From DASQEH01 sp038239485 (GTDB lineage Bacteria; Actinomycetota; Actinomycetes; Propionibacteriales; Nocardioidaceae), in contig JBBSET010000013.1 of assembly GCA_038239485.1 (NCBI GenBank), forward strand, positions 1 through 64,000: 64,000 nucleotides of DNA, given 5' to 3'. The position numbers and the translations under genes were made by a program. Below the pieces are notes generated by a model that searched no databases, had not been told where the DNA came from, and saw only the letters and a list, made by a program, of their open reading frames with translations. Of the stretch, positions 51,500 to 62,803 are shown one piece after another; position 1 is the stretch's first letter; each line of letters begins with the position of its first letter.

Positions 51500-52909
51500 A
51501 TGAACACGAAACTTGGCCAGTCCGGGCAGCACGAGGCCGCCGTGGAGGCGTTGCGTTCGTCCTACTCGACCATCCCCACCGGACAGCCGGTCAGGTTGCG
51601 GAAGCGCACGTCGAACCTGTTCAGGCCGCGCACCCGAGAGCCGGTCAGCGGCCTCGACGTCTCCGGTCTCGCCGGTGTGATCAGCATCGACGCCACCGGC
51701 CGGACCGCCGACGTCCAAGGGATGTGCACGTACGAGCACCTGGTCGACGAGACGCTGAAGTACGCCCTGATGCCCCTCGTGGTCCCGCAGCTGAGGACGA
51801 TCACTCTGGGCGGCGCGGTCAGCGGGCTGGGCATCGAGTCCACGTCGTTCCGCAACGGGCTGCCTCACGAGTCCGTCCTCGAGATCGACATCCTGACCGG
51901 CGATGGGCGCATCCTCACCGCGACACCCACCGGGCCGTACGCGGACCTGTTCGCGGCCTTCCCCAACTCCTACGGCAGCTTGGGGTACGCCGTTCGGCTG
52001 CGCATCGAGCTCGAGCCCGTCAGCCCGTACGTCGCACTGCGCCACGTCCGTTTCACCGACCTCGACGAGCTGACGGGAGCGATCTCGGCCATCTGCCGAG
52101 ACCACCGATGGGACGGCGAGGACGTCGACTTCCTCGACGGGGTGGTGTTCGCGCCAGACGAGGGATACCTCACGCTGGGCAGGTGGTCGGGCGACACCGC
52201 TTCGGCTGGGCTGCTCTCCGCCAGTGACTACACCGGTCAGCAGATCTACTACCGGTCCATCCCCGAGCGCAGCCGTGACGTGCTCGGCGTCGAGGACTAC
52301 CTCTGGCGCTGGGACACCGACTGGTTCTGGTGCTCCGGCGCGTTCGGCGCCCAGAACCCCACCGTGCGCCGGCTGTGGCCGGCCAGGCTGCGGCGAAGCG
52401 ATGTCTATCACCGCATCATCGGCCTGGAGAACCGCCTCCAGGTGATGTCGCGGGTCGACCGGCTCCGCCACAAGCCTGCCCAGGAACGTGTCGTGCAGGA
52501 CGTGGAGATCCCGGTCGAGCGGACCGCCGACTTCCTCCGCTGGTTCGCCGACCACGTCGCCATGACCCCGGTATGGCTGTGCCCGCTGCGGCTTCGCGGG
52601 CCGGGCGACAGCTCGGTCGCGAGGCCGTGGCCGCTGTATCCGCTGCGTCCCGGCCAGGTGTACGTGAACGTCGGGTTCTGGGGCCAGGTCCCGATCGCAG
52701 CGGGTCGCGCCGACGGCGATGTCAACCGCTCGATAGAGTCGGCTGTGGCCAGCCATGGCGGTCACAAATCGCTCTACTCCGACGCCTACTATGACGCTGA
52801 GACGTTCGCAGACATGTACGGGGGACCCAGCTATCAGCACGCCAAACGGGCATACGATCCCGATCAGAGGCTGACCGGGCTGTACGAGAAGGCGGTGGGC
52901 CGCAGATGA
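51500..52909 (+). CDS. FAD-dependent oxidoreductase for 10-methyl fatty acids (TmsA/BfaA-like)
   Basis: 469 residues. FAD_binding_4 fold (VISIDATGRTADVQGMCTYE; LRTITLGGAVSGLGIESTSF), related to the DWARF1/sterol-reductase branch. It overlaps by 4 bp a CFA-type methyltransferase; this pair makes tuberculostearic acid in other actinomycetes, the methyltransferase giving a 10-methylene intermediate that this enzyme reduces. TACAGT lies 9 nt before the ATG at 51500, so the mRNA is probably leaderless. Confidence 0.8.
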   Translation: MNTKLGQSGQHEAAVEALRSSYSTIPTGQPVRLRKRTSNLFRPRTREPVSGLDVSGLAGVISIDATGRTADVQGMCTYEHLVDETLKYALMPLVVPQLRTITLGGAVSGLGIESTSFRNGLPHESVLEIDILTGDGRILTATPTGPYADLFAAFPNSYGSLGYAVRLRIELEPVSPYVALRHVRFTDLDELTGAISAICRDHRWDGEDVDFLDGVVFAPDEGYLTLGRWSGDTASAGLLSASDYTGQQIYYRSIPERSRDVLGVEDYLWRWDTDWFWCSGAFGAQNPTVRRLWPARLRRSDVYHRIIGLENRLQVMSRVDRLRHKPAQERVVQDVEIPVERTADFLRWFADHVAMTPVWLCPLRLRGPGDSSVARPWPLYPLRPGQVYVNVGFWGQVPIAAGRADGDVNRSIESAVASHGGHKSLYSDAYYDAETFADMYGGPSYQHAKRAYDPDQRLTGLYEKAVGRR

Positions 52910-54165
52910 CGATCGCGGGCATGGTGGCACGGCTGAGCCACGAGAACCTCCCGATCAGGTTCGAGGCGTACGACGGCAGCTCACTCGGTCCGGTGGACTC
53001 GCCGGTCACGATGCGGCTGCTCAACGAGCGCGGCCTGCGGTTTCTCGCCACCGCCCCCGGCGACCTCGGGGCCGCCCGGGCATATGTGTCCGGAGACATC
53101 GCGCTCGAGGGCGTCCACCCTGGTGACCCGTATGACGCGATGCGGCTGCTGGCGGGTTGGCGCTTCGCCAAGCCGAGCCCGCTCGAGGCCGCACAGCTCG
53201 TCCGCGAGCTCGGCTGGCGCCGGCTGTTGCCGCCCGCACCCCCGCCGCAGGAGACCCTGCCTCGATGGCGCCGGATCGCCGAGGGCATGCGGCACAGCAA
53301 GCTGCGCGACGCGGAGGCTATCGGTCATCACTACGACGTCTCCAATGCGTTCTACGAGAAGGTCCTCGGTCCTTCGATGGCCTACACCTGCGCCGTGTTC
53401 CCCAAGGAGGACGCCAGCCTCGAAGAGGCGCAGGAGGAGAAGCTCGACCTGGTGGCTCGCAAGCTCGGCCTCGAGCCGGGCATGCGCCTGCTGGACGTCG
53501 GATGCGGCTGGGGCGGGATGGTGCGGCACGCGGTGAAGCACTACGGCGTGACCGCAGTCGGCGTGACCCTGTCGGCCCAACAGGCGTCATGGGCGAACGA
53601 GGCCATCGAGGCCCAGGGTCTCGGGGAGCGCGCCAAGGTCATCCACAGCGACTACCGCGACGCTCCCGGCCAGGACTACGACGCGATCAGCTCGATCGGT
53701 CTGCTCGAGCACGTCGGGGTGAAGCAGTACCCCGCGTACTTCGGCTTCATGTTCGACAAGCTGTGCGAGGGAGGCAGGCTGCTCAACCACTCGATCACCC
53801 GCGCCCACAACAACACCGACGTCACTACGGGGGCGTTCATCGACCGCTACGTGTTCCCCGACGGTGAGTTGACGGGCTCGGGTCGGATCATCACCGCCGC
53901 TCAGGACGCCGGGTTCGAGGTCCGCCATGAGGAGAACCTCCGCGAGCACTATGCCCTGACCTTGAGGCGCTGGTGCGCCAACCTGGTGCGAAACTGGGAC
54001 GCCTGCGTCGCCGATGTCGGCGAGCCGACAGCGCGGGTCTGGGGTCTCTACATGGCCGGCTCGCGGATGGGCTTCGAGACCAACGAGGTGCAGTTGCACC
54101 AGATCCTCGGGGTCAAGGTCACCCCGTCAGGCGATGCGCGGTACCCGCTACGCCCGACCTGGTGA
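52906..54165 (+). CDS. CFA-synthase-like methyltransferase (TmsB/BfaB/UfaA1-like)
   Basis: 419 residues. EAIGHHYDVSNAFYEKVLG and YTCAVFPKEDASLEEAQE are hallmarks of the cyclopropane-fatty-acid synthase family, followed by the SAM motif LLDVGCGWGGMVRHAV and SIGLLEHVGVKQYPAYF. With the FAD reductase before it, methylation of the oleoyl chain at C-10 is the likely reaction. Confidence 0.85.
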   Translation: MTIAGMVARLSHENLPIRFEAYDGSSLGPVDSPVTMRLLNERGLRFLATAPGDLGAARAYVSGDIALEGVHPGDPYDAMRLLAGWRFAKPSPLEAAQLVRELGWRRLLPPAPPPQETLPRWRRIAEGMRHSKLRDAEAIGHHYDVSNAFYEKVLGPSMAYTCAVFPKEDASLEEAQEEKLDLVARKLGLEPGMRLLDVGCGWGGMVRHAVKHYGVTAVGVTLSAQQASWANEAIEAQGLGERAKVIHSDYRDAPGQDYDAISSIGLLEHVGVKQYPAYFGFMFDKLCEGGRLLNHSITRAHNNTDVTTGAFIDRYVFPDGELTGSGRIITAAQDAGFEVRHEENLREHYALTLRRWCANLVRNWDACVADVGEPTARVWGLYMAGSRMGFETNEVQLHQILGVKVTPSGDARYPLRPTW

Positions 54166-54281
54166 GCCGAGGCGCGTCGCGGGATTGCGGGTCGGCCTCA
54201 CTACAGTGGTGAGCAGACCGGTATTCCTGGGGACCAACCGGGTTTCGGATCCACTCCCGCATTCCCCGACCTGGAGGCACC

Positions 54282-54374
54282 GTGACAGTCACCGGCTTCA
54301 TCATGGCGATCATCCTCGCGGTGATTGGTGTGATCGCCGCGGCGTCCGTCTACGGCGGGCGCAAGCGGGTCTGA
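54282..54374 (+). CDS. 30-residue single-pass membrane protein
   Basis: GTG start 4 nt after GGAGG (54273-54277). The peptide is one hydrophobic helix (FIMAIILAVIGVIAAASV) ending in YGGRKRV, a positive-inside tail. It lies 24 bp before a CorA-type transporter on the same strand. A TACAGT -10 box at 54202-54207 could serve both. Too short for family assignment, but the ribosome-binding site, helix and tail together look real. A role in regulating the transporter is only a guess. Confidence 0.55.
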   Translation: MTVTGFIMAIILAVIGVIAAASVYGGRKRV

Positions 54375-54398
54375 GTCGATGACGGCCGGTGCGAGGCT

Positions 54399-55397
54399 AT
54401 GACGACCACGGCGGCCATCGACGCCATCTCCCATACGCGGGTCTACCGTAACGGCACCCTGGAGAAGGAGAACTTCCCGGTCGCCGACGTGTCCGACTAC
54501 CTCGAGCAGAGCGACACCGTGGTGTGGGTCGACCTCTGCGCGCCGAGCGCGAATGACATCCGAATCGTCGGGGAGGAGCTCGGCCTGCACGAGCTCGCGG
54601 TCGAGGATGCCATCGAGTCCCATCAGCGGCCGAAGCTCGACAGGTATGCCGACCACGCCTTCCTCAGCATGTATGCCGTCGGCCTGGACGCTGTCGGAGC
54701 CGAGCTCGGTCTGAGTGAGCTGGCTGTCTTCATCGCCCCGAACGCACTGGTCACGATCCGCAAGGATCCGCACTTCGACATCCACCACGTCACCGCCGGT
54801 TGGGACAACCTGCCGAACCTCGCGTCCAACGGTGTCGGCTTCCTGATCTACGGGCTCATCGACCACGTCGTCGACGGGCACTTCAACGCCGTTCAGGAGC
54901 TGGACGACGAGATCGAGAAGCTCGAGGACCTGCTGTTCGACGACGATGCGAGCAACATCGACGTGCAACGACGAAGCTTTGCGCTGCGCAAGAGCCTGGT
55001 GACCCTGCGCCGGGTGGTGCTGCCGATGCGCGAAGTGGTCAACACCTTGATGCGCCGTGATCTGGGCATCGTCCGCGACGACATGATGCCGTACTTCCAG
55101 GACGTCTACGACCACGTGCTGCGAGCCACCGAGTGGACGGAGTCGCTGCGGGACTTCGTCACCACCATCTTGGAGACGAACCTGACGATCCAGGGGAACC
55201 GGCTCAACGTCATCACCAAGCAGGTGACCAGCTGGGCCGCGATCATCGCGGTTCCGACGGCGATCACCGGCTTCTACGGGCAGAACCTTCCGTACCCGGG
55301 TTTCGCCGACCACAACGGGTTCATCTGGTCGTGCGCGCTCATCGTCGTGCTGTCGGTCGGGCTCTACATCACGTTCAGACGCCGCGGCTGGCTCTGA
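54399..55397 (+). CDS. CorA-family divalent-cation transporter
   Basis: 332 residues: large cytosolic domain, long stalk helix (LDDEIEKLEDLLFDDD to ALRKSLVTLRRVVLPMREVV) and two C-terminal helices. The signature loop reads ITGFYGQNLPYPGF, so the GMN selectivity motif is GQN, a variant I recall in actinobacterial CorA-like proteins. Magnesium or cobalt transport is likely but specificity is uncertain because of the variant. Confidence 0.88.
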   Translation: MTTTAAIDAISHTRVYRNGTLEKENFPVADVSDYLEQSDTVVWVDLCAPSANDIRIVGEELGLHELAVEDAIESHQRPKLDRYADHAFLSMYAVGLDAVGAELGLSELAVFIAPNALVTIRKDPHFDIHHVTAGWDNLPNLASNGVGFLIYGLIDHVVDGHFNAVQELDDEIEKLEDLLFDDDASNIDVQRRSFALRKSLVTLRRVVLPMREVVNTLMRRDLGIVRDDMMPYFQDVYDHVLRATEWTESLRDFVTTILETNLTIQGNRLNVITKQVTSWAAIIAVPTAITGFYGQNLPYPGFADHNGFIWSCALIVVLSVGLYITFRRRGWL

Positions 55398-55435
55398 GCG
55401 CGGAGCCGACCGGCGACCTCGTCTAGCCTGGCGCG

Positions 55436-55927
55436 ATGGGCGACGACGTGGGAGATCTCATGATCACCCGGCTCGGCTATGCCCATGCCGACGCCGTCGC
55501 GCTGACCGCCCAGGTCCAAGCGCACTACCGGCGCATCTATGGCGGGCCGGACAGCGCGCCGATGGACGACGCGGACTTCGCCGCCCCCGGGGGCGCGTTC
55601 TTCGTCGTGTACGACGAGGGAGTCGCCATCGCCATGGGCGGCTGGCGGTTCTCCACCGCGGCGGTGGACATACCCGCGAAGCGCCCCGCCGAGATCAAGC
55701 GTATGTACGTGGTGGACTCCGCACGCGGCCGCGGCGTGGCCTGGCGCCTGCTGGCCCACCTGGAGAGGACGGCCTGGGAGGCGGGTGCCGACGCACTCCT
55801 TCTCGAGACGGGTCGGCGGCAGCCCGACGCGATCAGCCTCTACCGGGCCGCCGGCTATGTCGACGTCCCGCGCTTCGGTCACTATGCGGACCAACCGGAT
55901 GCCGTGCACCTGGGCAAGTTCCGCTGA
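55436..55927 (+). CDS. GNAT-family N-acetyltransferase
   Basis: 163 residues. FFVVYDEGVAIAMGGWRF, then the acetyl-CoA loop IKRMYVVDSARGRGVAWRLL and a C-terminal ALLLETGRRQPDAISLYRAAGY. Substrate unknown. It may be transcribed with corA (38-bp gap). Confidence 0.88.
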   Translation: MGDDVGDLMITRLGYAHADAVALTAQVQAHYRRIYGGPDSAPMDDADFAAPGGAFFVVYDEGVAIAMGGWRFSTAAVDIPAKRPAEIKRMYVVDSARGRGVAWRLLAHLERTAWEAGADALLLETGRRQPDAISLYRAAGYVDVPRFGHYADQPDAVHLGKFR

Positions 55928-55947
55928 GTCGACCCTGACAGCGGCTC

Positions 55948-55961
55948 CGCTTGCAGCGAAC
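55948..55961. promoter_or_regulatory. ClgR-like box upstream of lon
   Basis: CGCTTGCAGCGAAC: CGCT and AGCG are inverted arms around TGC, followed by AAC. It agrees with the remembered actinobacterial ClgR consensus (CGCYNANRGCGWWS) except at the central base. The site lies 80 bp before the lon ATG; ClgR is known to induce clp and lon genes in actinomycetes. Confidence 0.5.
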
Positions 55962-56040
55962 AGGGAAATTGTGTCATCGCACCAGCGTTGGTAGTGGGCG
56001 TGACCCCGGTATGTGCCGGGCACGTACCGAGGAGTCGCCC

Positions 56041-58401
<2,361 letters not shown>

Positions 58402-58406
58402 GCGCT

Positions 58407-58437
58407 CCACGCGCCGACCCGCCGGCCGGTTGCGTGG
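58407..58437. terminator. Hairpin terminator between lon and the DUF2461 gene
   Basis: CCACGC (58407-58412) and GCGTGG (58432-58437) close a stem whose interior (CCG/CGG) can pair further. It lies between two convergent genes, so it can serve both. Confidence 0.5.
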
Positions 58438-58464
58438 GGCAGGAGGGTTCGGTGGCACGCGGCG

Positions 58465-59100
58465 TCAACTGACGCCGTTGGCTGCCAGCCAGTCGATCAG
58501 CGGCCAGCCCGACTTCCAGTCAGCCGCGACCAGGTCGAGCAGCTCAGCGGTATGGATCACGGGTTCGAAGCCGTACGACTTCGAGAGGCTGAGCGTCTTG
58601 TGACGAAGCAGCTCGATACGCGGGTGCTGCGCGTCGTATCCGCGGGGTGACGTCTTCAGCCTGTCTCCGCCGATCGTCCAGCCGACGTCGGTGAGCTCGG
58701 CCAGGATCGATTCCAGCTGGGCGCCGAGCCGGTCGTCGACGACCGCGTCGCGGAACCTGCCCAGCCTCGCCGAGTCCGCACTGTAGAAACCGAGGGCGAC
58801 CATCACCCCTCGGGGGTCCACCTGGACATACCATCCGGTCGAGGGGCCGTTCGGCACGAAGCCGCCCTGATGCTGCTTGTACGGCGTCTTGTCCTTGGCG
58901 TAGCGCACGTCACGGTAGGGCCGGAAGGCCTTTCCGGGCCCGAACTCGGGTTCGAGCGCGGCCAGCATCGCGAGCATCGGCGCCTTGACCGCCGTCTCGT
59001 ACACGTCCCTGTGGGCGGTCCAGAACGACTTGGAGTTGTCGGTCTCCAGGTCGTCGTAAAAGTCCAGCGCAGCCTCGGGGAACCCCTCGAACCCGGTCAC
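58465..59100 (-). CDS. DUF2461 (TIGR02453) family protein
   Basis: 211 residues. ALDFYDDLETDNSKSFWTAHRD, AFRPYRDVRYAKDKTPYKQH and GGFVPNGPSTGWYVQVDPRG are hallmarks of this widespread family of unknown function. No active site is established. Confidence 0.88.
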   Translation of the reverse strand: MTGFEGFPEAALDFYDDLETDNSKSFWTAHRDVYETAVKAPMLAMLAALEPEFGPGKAFRPYRDVRYAKDKTPYKQHQGGFVPNGPSTGWYVQVDPRGVMVALGFYSADSARLGRFRDAVVDDRLGAQLESILAELTDVGWTIGGDRLKTSPRGYDAQHPRIELLRHKTLSLSKSYGFEPVIHTAELLDLVAADWKSGWPLIDWLAANGVS

Positions 59101-59255
59101 CCTGGCAGCCTAACGGCCGGATCCTCACCGCCCAACAGCCACCAGACGTCGTCACCGAGACGCCGCGAGGCCCTTCGCCACCGGGCCAGGCGACCGCCAC
59201 AGGCGCGACCGACCCGGCTCGCCCGACCCGGCCGCGACCGTGACACGCTGTGGTC

Positions 59256-60062
59256 ATGACCATCGGACGGGCGCTGGTACGACGGCCCGGGAACCGCCTC
59301 GCCGACGGCATCGTCACCCATATCGAGCGCTGCGCCGTCGATGTCGACCTGGCGATGAGCCAGTGGCTGGCCTACATCGCCGCCCTCGAACGCCATGGCT
59401 GGGCGCCCGTCCACGTGCCGCCCGCAGACGACTGTCCTGACGGCGTGTTCGTCGAGGACACCATGGTGGTCTACGGGGATCTGGCGGTCATCTGCCGCTC
59501 CGGCGCTCCAGCCCGTCGTGGCGAGGCCGAAGGCGCCCAGGCAGCCGTGTCGGCCCTCGGCTACCGCGTCGCCCGCATCGTGGCACCGGGAACGCTCGAC
59601 GGCGGTGACGTGCTGAAGCTGGGGCCACGAGGGGGCGGCAGATCCCGGCCCAGTGGCGACATGGTGTACGTCGGTCTTGGTGGGCGCACCAACGCCGAGG
59701 GACTCGAGCAGCTGCGAGGACTCCTCGAGCCCCTCGGCGCAACGCTGGTCGGTGTTCCCCTTACCAAGGTGCTCCATCTGAAGAGCGCGGTGACGGCACT
59801 CCCGGACGGGACCGTGATCGGCTACCCGCCAGGAGTCGACGACGTCGGTGGCTTCGACCCGTTCCTCGCCGTGCCGGAGGAGACGGGCTCGCATGTCGTG
59901 CTTCTCGGCGACGACAGGCTGCTGATCTCGTCCGGTGCCCCGAGGACGGCCGACCTGCTGGCGCGACTGGGCTACCGTCCGGTCGCCGTCGACATCTCCG
60001 AGTTCGAGAAGCTCGAGGGCTGCGTCACCTGTCTGTCCGTACGCCTGCGTGGCCAGGACTGA
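59256..60062 (+). CDS. ddaH: N(G),N(G)-dimethylarginine dimethylaminohydrolase-like protein
   Basis: 268 residues, pentein fold, closer to classical dimethylargininase than the protein at 18802-19716. FVEDTMVVYGDLAVICR, APGTLDGGDVLKLG, the catalytic His region HLKSAVTALPDG and nucleophile Cys in LEGCVTCLSVRLR. It converts methylated arginines to citrulline. ATG at 59256 taken; a GTG at 59250 is possible. Confidence 0.87.
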   Translation: MTIGRALVRRPGNRLADGIVTHIERCAVDVDLAMSQWLAYIAALERHGWAPVHVPPADDCPDGVFVEDTMVVYGDLAVICRSGAPARRGEAEGAQAAVSALGYRVARIVAPGTLDGGDVLKLGPRGGGRSRPSGDMVYVGLGGRTNAEGLEQLRGLLEPLGATLVGVPLTKVLHLKSAVTALPDGTVIGYPPGVDDVGGFDPFLAVPEETGSHVVLLGDDRLLISSGAPRTADLLARLGYRPVAVDISEFEKLEGCVTCLSVRLRGQD

Positions 60063-60131
60063 CCACGTCGGCTCGCCACGAGCGTGAACCAGGTCCGGAC
60101 GTGGCGAGGGGCTGGACATCGGCAGACGTGG

Positions 60132-60893
60132 TCAGCGCGGCGCCATCCGCAGCGCCCCGTCCATCCTTATCGTCTCCCCGTTGAGGTAGTCGTGCTCGAC
60201 GATCGTCAAGGTCAGCGAGGCGTACTCTTCCGGGGTCGCCAACCGGTGGGGGAAGGGGACACCCGCACTCAGGCTGGCACGGAACTCGTCACTGATCGTG
60301 GCCAGCATCGCGGTGTCGACGATGCCCGGCGCAATGGTGTTGACTCGGATGCCGAAAGACGCCAGGTCTCGAGCGGCGGTGATCGTCATCGCATGCACCC
60401 CGCCCTTGGAGGCGGAGTAGGCGATCTGCCCCACCTGACCCTCGAACGCCGCGACCGACGCCGTGTTGATGACCACGCCGCGCTGGCCGATCTCGTCCGG
60501 GTCGGTCCTGCTCATCGCGTCCGCGGCCAGCCGCATGACGTTGAACGTCCCGATCAGGTTGACCGTGATGACGGCCCGGAACAGCTCGAGGTCGTGCACA
60601 CCTCCCTTGGAGAGGATCCGCCGCGCAGGAGCGATTCCCGCGCAGCTGACGACGATCCGCAGTGGCGCTCCCGCTGAGCCGACCTGGTCGAGAGCCGCCC
60701 GCACGTCGGCCTCGCTGGTCACGTCGGCGGCGAGCAGCGTGACGGATGCCGGCGCATCGTTCAGCTTGTCGATCGAGGTGGCGAGGTCGAGTCCGAACAC
60801 AGTCACGCCACGCGACGCCAGGGCGGCGGCCGTTGCCGCACCCAGCCCCGAGGCGGCGCCGGTGACGACGGCTGCGGTTCCTGACATCTGCAT
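60132..60893 (-). CDS. SDR-family 3-hydroxyacyl-CoA dehydrogenase-like protein
   Basis: 253 residues. NAD-binding VVTGAASGLGAATAAAL, NAG-equivalent VVSCAGIAPARRIL, catalytic Ser/Tyr/Lys in NTASVAAFEG and YSASKGGVHAM, then PGIVDTAML. The layout resembles the type-10 17-beta-HSD/hydroxyacyl-CoA dehydrogenases of fatty-acid and branched-chain catabolism. Confidence 0.87.
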   Translation of the reverse strand: MQMSGTAAVVTGAASGLGAATAAALASRGVTVFGLDLATSIDKLNDAPASVTLLAADVTSEADVRAALDQVGSAGAPLRIVVSCAGIAPARRILSKGGVHDLELFRAVITVNLIGTFNVMRLAADAMSRTDPDEIGQRGVVINTASVAAFEGQVGQIAYSASKGGVHAMTITAARDLASFGIRVNTIAPGIVDTAMLATISDEFRASLSAGVPFPHRLATPEEYASLTLTIVEHDYLNGETIRMDGALRMAPR

Positions 60894-60921
60894 GACTTCT
60901 CCTTCGACGGTTGGTGCCGGG

Positions 60922-61467
60922 TCAGCGGAGCGCCAGGTCGCTCACGACCTCCGCACCCGCAAGATCGGCGAGCCTGGCGCCGGGGAGGATGAGCTTCGAG
61001 CGGCGGACCCCGCTTCCGATCACGACTTCGGGGATGTCGAGCACCTCGGCCGCCACGAACAGCCGCCACGAGGCAGGGAGGCCGACCGGCGTGATCCCGC
61101 CGTACTCCATGCCGGTCTCATCGACAGCGCGGTCCGTCGACAAGAAGGAGGCCTTGCGGACGTCCAGCAGCCGCTTGACCACGTTGTTGACGTCTGCGCG
61201 GGTGTCGGCGCGAACCAGGCAGGCGGCGATCCGCTCCTCCCCGCCGCGCCGGCCCATCACCACGACACAGTTCGCCGACGCCGTCAGCGCGACGGAGTAC
61301 GCCTCGGTCATGGCAGCCGTGTCGGCGAGCGTCGGGTCGATCTCGACCACGGCGGCCTCGTCGCTGTACGGCCAGCCGACGAGGGACGAGTGCACCGGTT
61401 CGGCGAGCGGGCCCGGGTTGTCCACAGCTCGCAGGGACGTCAGCCCTCCGACGGCAGGCAGCGCCAT
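60922..61467 (-). CDS. YbaK/ProX-type aminoacyl-tRNA deacylase
   Basis: 181 residues. ANCVVVMGRRGGEERIAACLV, RLLDVRKASFLSTDRAVDETGMEYGG (the conserved Lys and Gly-rich loop) and VVIGSGVRRSKLILPG define the YbaK fold, which clears mischarged tRNA. It lies 28 bp upstream of the SDR gene on the same strand. Confidence 0.87.
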   Translation of the reverse strand: MALPAVGGLTSLRAVDNPGPLAEPVHSSLVGWPYSDEAAVVEIDPTLADTAAMTEAYSVALTASANCVVVMGRRGGEERIAACLVRADTRADVNNVVKRLLDVRKASFLSTDRAVDETGMEYGGITPVGLPASWRLFVAAEVLDIPEVVIGSGVRRSKLILPGARLADLAGAEVVSDLALR

Positions 61468-61592
61468 GTCTCCTCCTCGCTGAGGTTGCTCGCACCGGTC
61501 GACGGCAGTAGCCCGGCGATCCGGTGTCCGACCGACGCCAGGGTACGCGCCGCCGGGCTCGACGCTCTTGCGCCGGCGTGTTCACTGGAGGC

Positions 61593-62033
61593 ATGACAGA
61601 GAACCGGGAGTACGAGCCGAGCCCCGCGAAGTGGGTCCGTGACAACGTCGAGATTTTCGAGTCGTCCAACGGCACCAAGGGTGCCGACCTGCGGGGCATG
61701 CCCATCATCGTGATGACCACCATCGGCGCCAAGAGCGGCAAGATCCGCAAGGTACCCGTGATGCGGGTGGAGCAGGACGGCGTGTACGCCGCGGTGGCCT
61801 CCCTCGGTGGCGCGCCGACCAATCCCGTCTGGTACGACAACCTGGTCGCCCACCCCGCGGTGGAGCTTCAGGACGGGCCCACGAAGCGTGCCCTCGTCGC
61901 GCGCGAGGTGACCGGCGACGAGAAGGCGGTCTGGTGGGAGAGGGCGGTCGCGGCGTATCCCGACTATGCCGACTACCAGAAGAAGACCACCCGGCAGATC
62001 CCGGTCTTCGTGTTGGAGCCGAAACAGGACTAA
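61593..62033 (+). CDS. Deazaflavin (F420)-dependent nitroreductase-family protein (Ddn-like)
   Basis: 146 residues. MTTIGAKSGKIRKVPVMRVE and GGAPTNPVWYDNLVAHPAVEL are the F420-binding hallmarks of the Ddn family. GGAGG lies before the ATG at 61593. Substrate unknown. The 3' end overlaps the DUF1684 gene by 4 bp. Confidence 0.9.
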   Translation: MTENREYEPSPAKWVRDNVEIFESSNGTKGADLRGMPIIVMTTIGAKSGKIRKVPVMRVEQDGVYAAVASLGGAPTNPVWYDNLVAHPAVELQDGPTKRALVAREVTGDEKAVWWERAVAAYPDYADYQKKTTRQIPVFVLEPKQD

Positions 62034-62647
62034 CCGACCTCTCGGTAGCGTTCGCCCACCGGCACGGGGACGGCGAGGGTGTTCGTGGGGCCGGCCAGCG
62101 GGCACGCCCAGGCCTCGTCGTAGGCGCAGGACGGCTGGTACGCGAAGTTCAGATCGACCACGAGCTCGCCGGCGCCGCCACCGAGATCGGCGCCCTTGAC
62201 GGTGTCGAGCAGGTACCGCCCGCCGCCGTACGACGCGCTATCGGTGTCCTTCACCGGGAGGAAGACCCCGCCGCCGTAGCCCGCCAGCCACCACAGGTCG
62301 AGTTCGCCGAGGGGCAGCGTCACGCGGCCAACCCGCTCGAAAGGCACGACGCCGTCGGTTCCCGTCGCCACCTCACGTGTCTCGGGCTCGACGTCGCGGT
62401 CCACCGCGACCACGTAGCGGAACAGCGGGTCGTAGGCCGCCACGTCCGCCCCGGGGTACTCCGCCCGTGACGCCGACGGCACCGGGGAGGCGGGATGGTG
62501 TCGGAGCAGGTCGTCACGGCCGGCGGTCCACAGGGCATGCCCTTCGGCCGGGTCTGTGGCCGCACGGACCGCCCGATAGATCGCGCCGACGCGACGCCGC
62601 CAGTCGAGGACCTCCCAGCGCGATGTCAGCAGCTCAGCGGAGGACAT
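62030..62647 (-). CDS. DUF1684 family protein
   Basis: 205 residues. The C-terminal core GGRYLLDTVKGADL, VVDLNFAYQPSCAYDEAWACPLAGPTN-type sequence (DxNxAYxPxC then CP) is the DUF1684 hallmark. Function unknown; the paired cysteines are conserved in the family. Confidence 0.85.
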   Translation of the reverse strand: MSSAELLTSRWEVLDWRRRVGAIYRAVRAATDPAEGHALWTAGRDDLLRHHPASPVPSASRAEYPGADVAAYDPLFRYVVAVDRDVEPETREVATGTDGVVPFERVGRVTLPLGELDLWWLAGYGGGVFLPVKDTDSASYGGGRYLLDTVKGADLGGGAGELVVDLNFAYQPSCAYDEAWACPLAGPTNTLAVPVPVGERYREVG

Positions 62648-62803
62648 GGTTCGATGGTGTCACGCCAGCGACACGGCTGGAGTCGGAGTCGCTTGTGAGA
62701 GACTTTTGCGATCGACACACCGCTCACTCCTCGGCCCCTGGGGGCTCCGCTGACCACACAAGAAGTAGCCCGAGAGCCGTATGTCGGCTCCACCCGGCTC
62801 CGC

